Positions 59,074-64,000 of a DNA stretch of 64,000 bases are shown one piece after another (the first letter of the stretch is position 1; each line of letters begins with the position of its first letter). The stretch covers positions 868,001-932,000 of the forward strand of contig CP111152.1 in NCBI GenBank assembly GCA_026367775.1. Reading direction: 5' to 3'. The DNA comes from Exserohilum rostratum. Its lineage: Eukaryota > Ascomycota > Dothideomycetes > Pleosporales > Pleosporaceae. The position numbers and the translations under genes were made by a program. A model generated the notes under the pieces. It worked only from the letters and a program-made list of their open reading frames with translations. It was not told the DNA's origin and searched no databases.

Positions 59074-60176
59074 ATGACTAACACAGAAAAGGTAGCTATT
59101 GTTACGGGTGGTAATAGTGGCATGGGCATGGGGCTTGCCCGGAGACTGGTGGAGAAGGGCTGGAAGGTTGCAATTGCGGATATCCAGGAAAACAAGCAGC
59201 TTGCCCAGGAGCTAGGTAGTGCTTCCAGCTTCCATCAATGCAATGTTGCGGATTATGATAGGTATGTAAAGTGTTTCAGGTTACGAGCCCATGTATTGAC
59301 AGAAAGAAGCCAGGCCGAGATGTTCCAGGAAGTGTGGGATCGCTATGGGAGAATCGATGCGCTGTGTGCCAACGCAGGCATAGTCGATAAAAGGTAAGCC
59401 TTGAAGAAATCTCGATTGTATAGCTGCTGACCTCTGTAGCTCAATCTTCATTTTGGATCATCGCGGGTCTGACAAGTAAGATCTCGATACAGCTAACGCT
59501 GTTTCTGCTGACAGCGACAGAATCCCTCCGAAACCAGATTTATCCTGTACGGACGTGGACTACAAGGGCGTTGTGTATGGAACGCAGCTGGCGATTCATT
59601 TCTTCCGCAAGAATCAAGTACCCGGTGGTAAAATCGTCGCTACTGCCAGTGTTGCTGCGATTGTTCCGCATGAAACTTATCCGGAGTATGACGGGGCCAA
59701 GGCAGCCGTGGTCAACTTTGCACGAGCGACGGCACGCATATTAAAAGACGTGGGTTTATACACCGGACCCACCGTGGAGTGGAGTAGACGCTAATGAAGG
59801 ACAGAAAGAAAATATCAACATCAACACGGTCTGTCCTGGTAAATATAGCCTGGGGTTCTCCCTTGTCTGGCCAACAAACTAACATGGTCAGGCATTGTGC
59901 ATACATCCATCATGCCACAGGAAATGATTGATGCCGTATCGCCAGACTGGTATGTGTCTTTTTACGCCTCTGAATCATAGGTTGACGTGCCACAGTTTGA
60001 CTCCTGTATCAACTGTTGTGAGCGCATATGAAAAGTTCCTCGAAGATGACACCTTATATGGCCGGGTCCTGGAGTGCTCAGCGCAAAGACACTTCTTCCT
60101 TGAACCGCCAACGCTTGCCAACGGTCACGTGTCGAGAAGAGCCGTAACCGTGTGGGACCCGGTGTTCAAAATGTAA
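59074..60176 (+). CDS. Short-chain dehydrogenase/reductase, 15-hydroxyprostaglandin-dehydrogenase-like
   Basis: Model: join(59074..59261, 59310..59393, 59440..59475, 59515..59749, 59805..59838, 59892..59949, 59996..60176), 271 residues. Seven exons, one of them 34 and one 36 nt, all closing the frame, so apparent stops in the genomic sequence are intronic. The Rossmann cofactor motif TGGNSGMG is at 11-18, an acidic residue ends strand 2 (IADIQ, suggesting NAD), NAG is at about 85, and the catalytic Ser148, Tyr161 and Lys165 (YDGAK) are present with usual spacing. The segment HRGSDN...DVDYKGVVYGTQLAIHF and the C-terminal CLTPVSTVVSAYEKF resemble fungal 15-PGDH-like SDRs. It probably oxidises a secondary alcohol in the cytosol; substrate unknown. 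Confidence 0.9.
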
Positions 60177-61949
60177 GGATTATGTCAGAAGTAATTATCT
60201 GGCTAATATAAGGCCCAGGTATCATAAAGAGAGTTCTGGATTATCCGATGCGATCCCTTGAAAGAGAAATGTGCTGTTTAGAGTTTATTGAGTATGCAAG
60301 AAGTTGCAGGTGGCAGGCGAGCAGCGCGGTGTATGCTAATCTCCATATGGTTATGAAACATGGAGCTCCAATCTCTTTGATGAAAAAGGGCATGTCAGAC
60401 TTGGGCTTGTCCAAGGGTTTACAGGATTTTTGCAAGATGTATAGTGGATGTCATGGTTGCGGATGCAGCACGCGTCGGTCCAGATACCATTTCAATCTGC
60501 TTTTCAAGATCCGCGGTTCGCGAAGGAATATGTCGACCTTGTTGTTGCTGCGGAGAGCCGGGACGTGAGCACTAATGTTGCCGACTGATCGCCCGTGACT
60601 GACACGAGAGGAGTTGAACCAACGGCAGCTCGATGCCGAGAGCTTTTCCAAGATGAGGTAACTGCAAATGGTTGGCGAAGCTGTTTGCGGGAGCAGTACA
60701 GATCGAAATCGATAACACGGATATGTAGGCATGTATGCGGTGCAGCACAGCACAGCATAGAGGGACCAGCGTGTTGTTGAGTTGCAGCATCGCGTGCTCC
60801 GGTTGCTATCTCGAGCTGGCGCTGGAGAGAGTTTTATTAGGTTTGCCTGGTGTTCCAACTTGGCTCGTCGGAGCGTGGCACAGGTCAAGCAGCTATCTCG
60901 GCTCGCGTGGAGAGATAGAAGAACGTTCAGCATTGTCCACGATCGGGACGGATAGGGGCGCAGGGTGGCTTATTGGCTTGGCGATTTGGTAGACATTGTG
61001 GGATGACATCGCGCTGGCGAGTCTTTCGCAGGGACAGGCAGGCAGGCTGATGACGACTCTAGCGCCGAAACCGTGGTGCCCTATAGCTTGACGTGTTAAG
61101 GGTGGGATAAAGGTTCAGCTGGGCCGGGATGCCTCTTTTGAGCAGCAGCAGCGCCGTGGCATGCAATGGGAGGCCGCTGGGCCCACGACGTTTGCAGCGA
61201 GGCCCTCGCGACAGGCTGCCTGGCATAGGCTGGGCCTGCGATCTCCAGGCCAGCAGATGGACAGAAGGAGCGTTATTGCCGCGCAAGGGTGACTGCTTGG
61301 CTTCCGCTTCGGGCCTAGCGCCGGCCAGGAACAATGGCGTCCCATTTTTCTGGCCAGACCACGGCCATGTCTTCTGTTTAGTTATTGCCTGACACCAACC
61401 AATACTTTGCCGGCCTATCATGCCGCCCGACCTACCGACCGTGATTTGACCCAAGACTCTATTACCCGAGCCGCATGGCCAGTCATCCGCCAAAACGACA
61501 ATTCCTGCATGCCTACGGGGTCAATTGCGTGGCGTTAATTAGTAGTCTGGCCATGGGGGGGCGTGGCGGGTAGCCATCCCCCAAGAGCCACGGTAGTCGC
61601 CATAAGGGCTGCCTGCTCCCATGCCTGGCCCTCTTCTCAAGGCTGCTGAATGAAACCGCGACATTGTTCCTGAAGAAGGCTGTTCGCTGACGATCAACAC
61701 GAATAAGCACGCCCCCCACCAACTGGCTGTCACTCTTTGCCTTTTTCCCCATCGCCGTTGTTTACCCCTGGCGGCCCGCAAAAAAAGCCACCGACATTTG
61801 CTCGGCTGCTGCAGGTACCCGGATCTCAACTGGACCTCTGGACGACGAGCAAGACCGCCGAACTGTGAGCGTATACGGTCCGGTGTCGAAACAAACAAGA
61901 GGAGAAACACCAGGGACGGCCATGGGCTGCATGAATTCTTTGAGATTCC
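60177..61949. other. Intergenic
   Basis: About 1.8 kb before the next plus-strand gene. Open frames on the minus strand have no protein-like features. No RNA gene could be supported. Confidence 0.55.
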
Positions 61950-63171
61950 ATGGATAATTATAGCACCGACACCCTACCGTTTATTGAAATGGATGCTCAA
62001 AACTTCGATCTTCCCGAATCGTTAGCGACCCCGTCGCACCATCACCCCCTGCTAACGCCCATGAGGCAACACGAAAACCGCTGCGCCTGTGTTCCCTTAT
62101 ATTGGCGCGTGTCACCACGGCTCGGCTCTTCTTTCCGCGCGCTGCTCTTGTTACTCGTTGCATTTCTATCCTGTAATTCCCTGGCTGCCCCGGTGTTCGC
62201 AACTGGAGCCCATGGTGATCGACCAGTCTTGTTCGTGGAAGACGACCTTGCTTGGACTGGATCGGCACTTCGCCTTGATCTCAGCCCTCCGCCAACAGTG
62301 CCGCAATTGATGCCTCCTCTACCGCGCGACGACGATGCCACCCAACCCCGCGACGCACCGCCATCGAAACGAGCCCTCAACACGGATCCCAATGCTAGCA
62401 ATGGCGACTTTTCGATCCCCCAGGCCTTTGACTCGGCGCTGTCCAACAATTTCACCAATTCGTGCGCCAGGTTTTTGAACACGATGCGTCAGAATAAGGA
62501 TTTCAAGAACTGCCACCCTTTTTCCTTGCTCATGCAGGTACGTCTGGCATGTTCCTGTCGTCACGAAGCCATCTAACAATGTGTAGACATCCAGCAGTTT
62601 CTTTGATGCCTCCAAATCCACACTCCGCATCACTCAGACCCTCGACGCGACGTGCGGAGTCAACGCAACCCAATGCCAAGCCATCATGGACAACTACGCC
62701 CAGGAAATGCTATCCCAGGCAGCATGCCAGGCAGATTACGAGAGCGATAATCCCACAGTTTTGGAAGCTTACAATGGCTTAATTGCCTACATGCCAGTCT
62801 ACAAGGCCAGTTGCTTGCACGACCAGCAAGGCAACTACTGCTTTGCAAATGCCGTCAGCAACATTACGTCGCCTGGAGATGCATACCCGTTTTACCTACC
62901 CATTGGCCAGGAGCTTCCAGGTGGATCTCGCCCAACTTGCAACTCATGCCTGCGCCAAGAAATGGGTGTGTTTGCGTCTTACAGCACAAACACTACACAA
63001 CCTATTTCCAAGACCTACACTTCAGCCGCACAGCAAATTTCAATCGCATGCGGTTCCAACTTCATCGACGTCAAGGCGGCTCCCCTCAAAAGCGCAGCAT
63101 CGGCAACCAGCACGCCTTTGACACCCGCTTTAACCCTTATTCTAATGTTTTTACTTTACTTCTTCCAATGA
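61950..63171 (+). CDS. DUF7729-like GPI-anchored surface protein
   Basis: Model: join(61950..62537, 62587..63171), 390 residues. A ~60-residue cytosolic-looking N-terminus precedes a hydrophobic segment (RALLLLLVAFLSCNSLAAPV, about 63-82) that acts as signal or anchor. After a Pro-rich linker comes a Cys-rich domain of about 220 residues with regularly placed cysteines (SCARFLN, NCHPFS, CGVNATQC, AACQADY, SCLHDQQGNYCF, CNSCLRQEM, IACGSNF), resembling the fungal DUF7729 family. It ends in a small-residue stretch (SAASATSTPL) and a hydrophobic tail (ALTLILMFLLYFFQ), typical of a GPI-attachment signal. Several N-glycosylation sites (NFTNS, NATQ, NITS, NTT) fit a cell-surface location. Function unknown. 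Confidence 0.85.
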
Positions 63172-64000
63172 TGGACCGATACCCCGTATACGTACGATTC
63201 TTGTAGATATCATTTTATTATTTATTCCCCCTCAACATTTGTTGACGATAGATCATTAGCGATGGCGCATAGGAGCGTTTGTATTGTTAGTCACCAGCTG
63301 GTGCGGAGGTGGACAAGGGTACCATGGAATCCTGGGACGCAGAGCACTGGTGTTTGTATGCGGCAAAAAAGAGTTTGTATGTAGGATGTTCGGAGCCGCC
63401 ATGGTCCGCTCCAGGGCGGGTTTGTTATGCATGCGCCCTTCTCCGTCGGAATACGGCAGAGGCATTACGTAGGCTACACGATGGAATGGTCAAAAAGCTA
63501 TTCATATTGCAACTAGACATCGGACCCAGCAAAATGTTTCGTGAACACATGCTCACACCGCCCTTGGGTCTATTGGAGGGCTATTACACTGGGTCCCAAA
63601 GAGTATAAAAGGGATATTGCACGAACCATGAACCCGGAAAACCCGGCCGCCCAAGCCACCCAATCTATCGGCTGCAGTTGAGTAAATTCATGAGGCTCGA
63701 CCCGCCCTGGAATCCGTTCGACGCCCTATGGTTATTAGAATCCTTGTCGCGGCATATGATTCTAGACGGGATCTGCGAGCTGGTGGTAAACGTGGAAGCG
63801 AAAGCATGGCCCAAGGGCGGGCAGCGATGATACGTGGGTCAGCGAACGTCATGCATGCCGACAATGCATGCGCAGCCTGTGGATCTAGCCTGGTATCAGG
63901 CACCGTTCTTTCTGATCGCCTCTGAGTCTGCTATTTTGGCGGGCTGAAACGCGTCGTGGGCTTGTCACGTGCAAGTTATGCTCGCGGAGTGTGTCGCCGT
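63172..64000. other. Right-edge intergenic sequence
   Basis: About 830 bases with no supported gene. A TATA-like TATAAAAGGG at 63604-63613 precedes short plus-strand frames and could be the promoter of a gene continuing beyond the window; unproven. Confidence 0.45.

Noticed and set aside
59398..59996. SDR gene as a pseudogene because of stops between short frames
   Set aside because: Seven exons with consensus splice sites join into a full 271-residue protein with all catalytic residues.
60595..60680. Possible tRNA on the minus strand (GGTTCAACTCC)
   Set aside because: The end sequence CTCGTGTCA lacks a 5' partner at the required distance.
61059..61493. 144-codon minus-strand frame in the SDR/GPI intergenic region
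   Set aside because: Composition rich in Arg, Gly, Ala and Cys without motif; likely chance in GC-rich DNA.

Overview
The window looks like a chromosome segment of a filamentous ascomycete, most likely a dothideomycete of the Pleosporales. Genes carry short GT-AG introns (about 45-90 nt) with CTAAC/CTGAC-like branch sites. The protein families are typical of moulds: Zn2Cys6 regulators, a 2EXR/F-box-like protein, a CBM18-glyoxal oxidase, BBE-like oxidases, Pth11/rhodopsin-like membrane proteins, a paraoxonase-like protein and a DUF7729-type GPI protein. A RIP-type (C to T, G to A) relic supports a fungus with, or with a history of, repeat-induced point mutation. Species placement is inference. 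Exon models were built by hand from splice consensus, reading-frame closure and family conservation; no transcript data were available.

Left part (1-29.4 kb), mostly housekeeping and regulation: the 3' end of a probable inner-kinetochore (Ame1/CENP-U-like) gene; a 2EXR/F-box-like protein; an unrecognised zinc-ribbon-like, disordered protein with a probable frameshift near its end; a very large (about 9 kb) gene-free interval between convergent 3' ends; a Zn2Cys6 regulator; the FACT subunit POB3, whose start codon appears to be split by an intron; phosphopantothenate-cysteine ligase (CAB2); a Hol1-like MFS transporter convergent to CAB2; and a disordered protein with a conserved-looking Cys-Gly-Cys tail.

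Middle (29.4-44.3 kb): a second gene-poor stretch rich in simple repeats, then a secreted copper-radical oxidase with three chitin-binding modules, a DCR2-type phosphatase, a mitochondrial-looking TRM61-like tRNA methyltransferase with a GC-AG intron, and a second Zn2Cys6 regulator.

Right part (44.9-64 kb), an accessory neighbourhood: a divergent two-gene module (seven-helix rhodopsin-like membrane protein on the minus strand, secreted FAD-linked oxidase on the plus strand) occurs twice in tandem. Between the copies lies a third, RIP-degraded fragment of the membrane-protein gene. The two oxidase genes share promoter elements and a strikingly similar 3' end that suggests gene conversion or unequal exchange. 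Next come a paraoxonase-like lactonase/arylesterase, a 15-hydroxyprostaglandin-dehydrogenase-like SDR and a DUF7729-like GPI-anchored protein. Receptor-like protein, secreted oxidases, lactonase and dehydrogenase side by side suggest sensing and conversion of an external small molecule; that link is inferred from position only.
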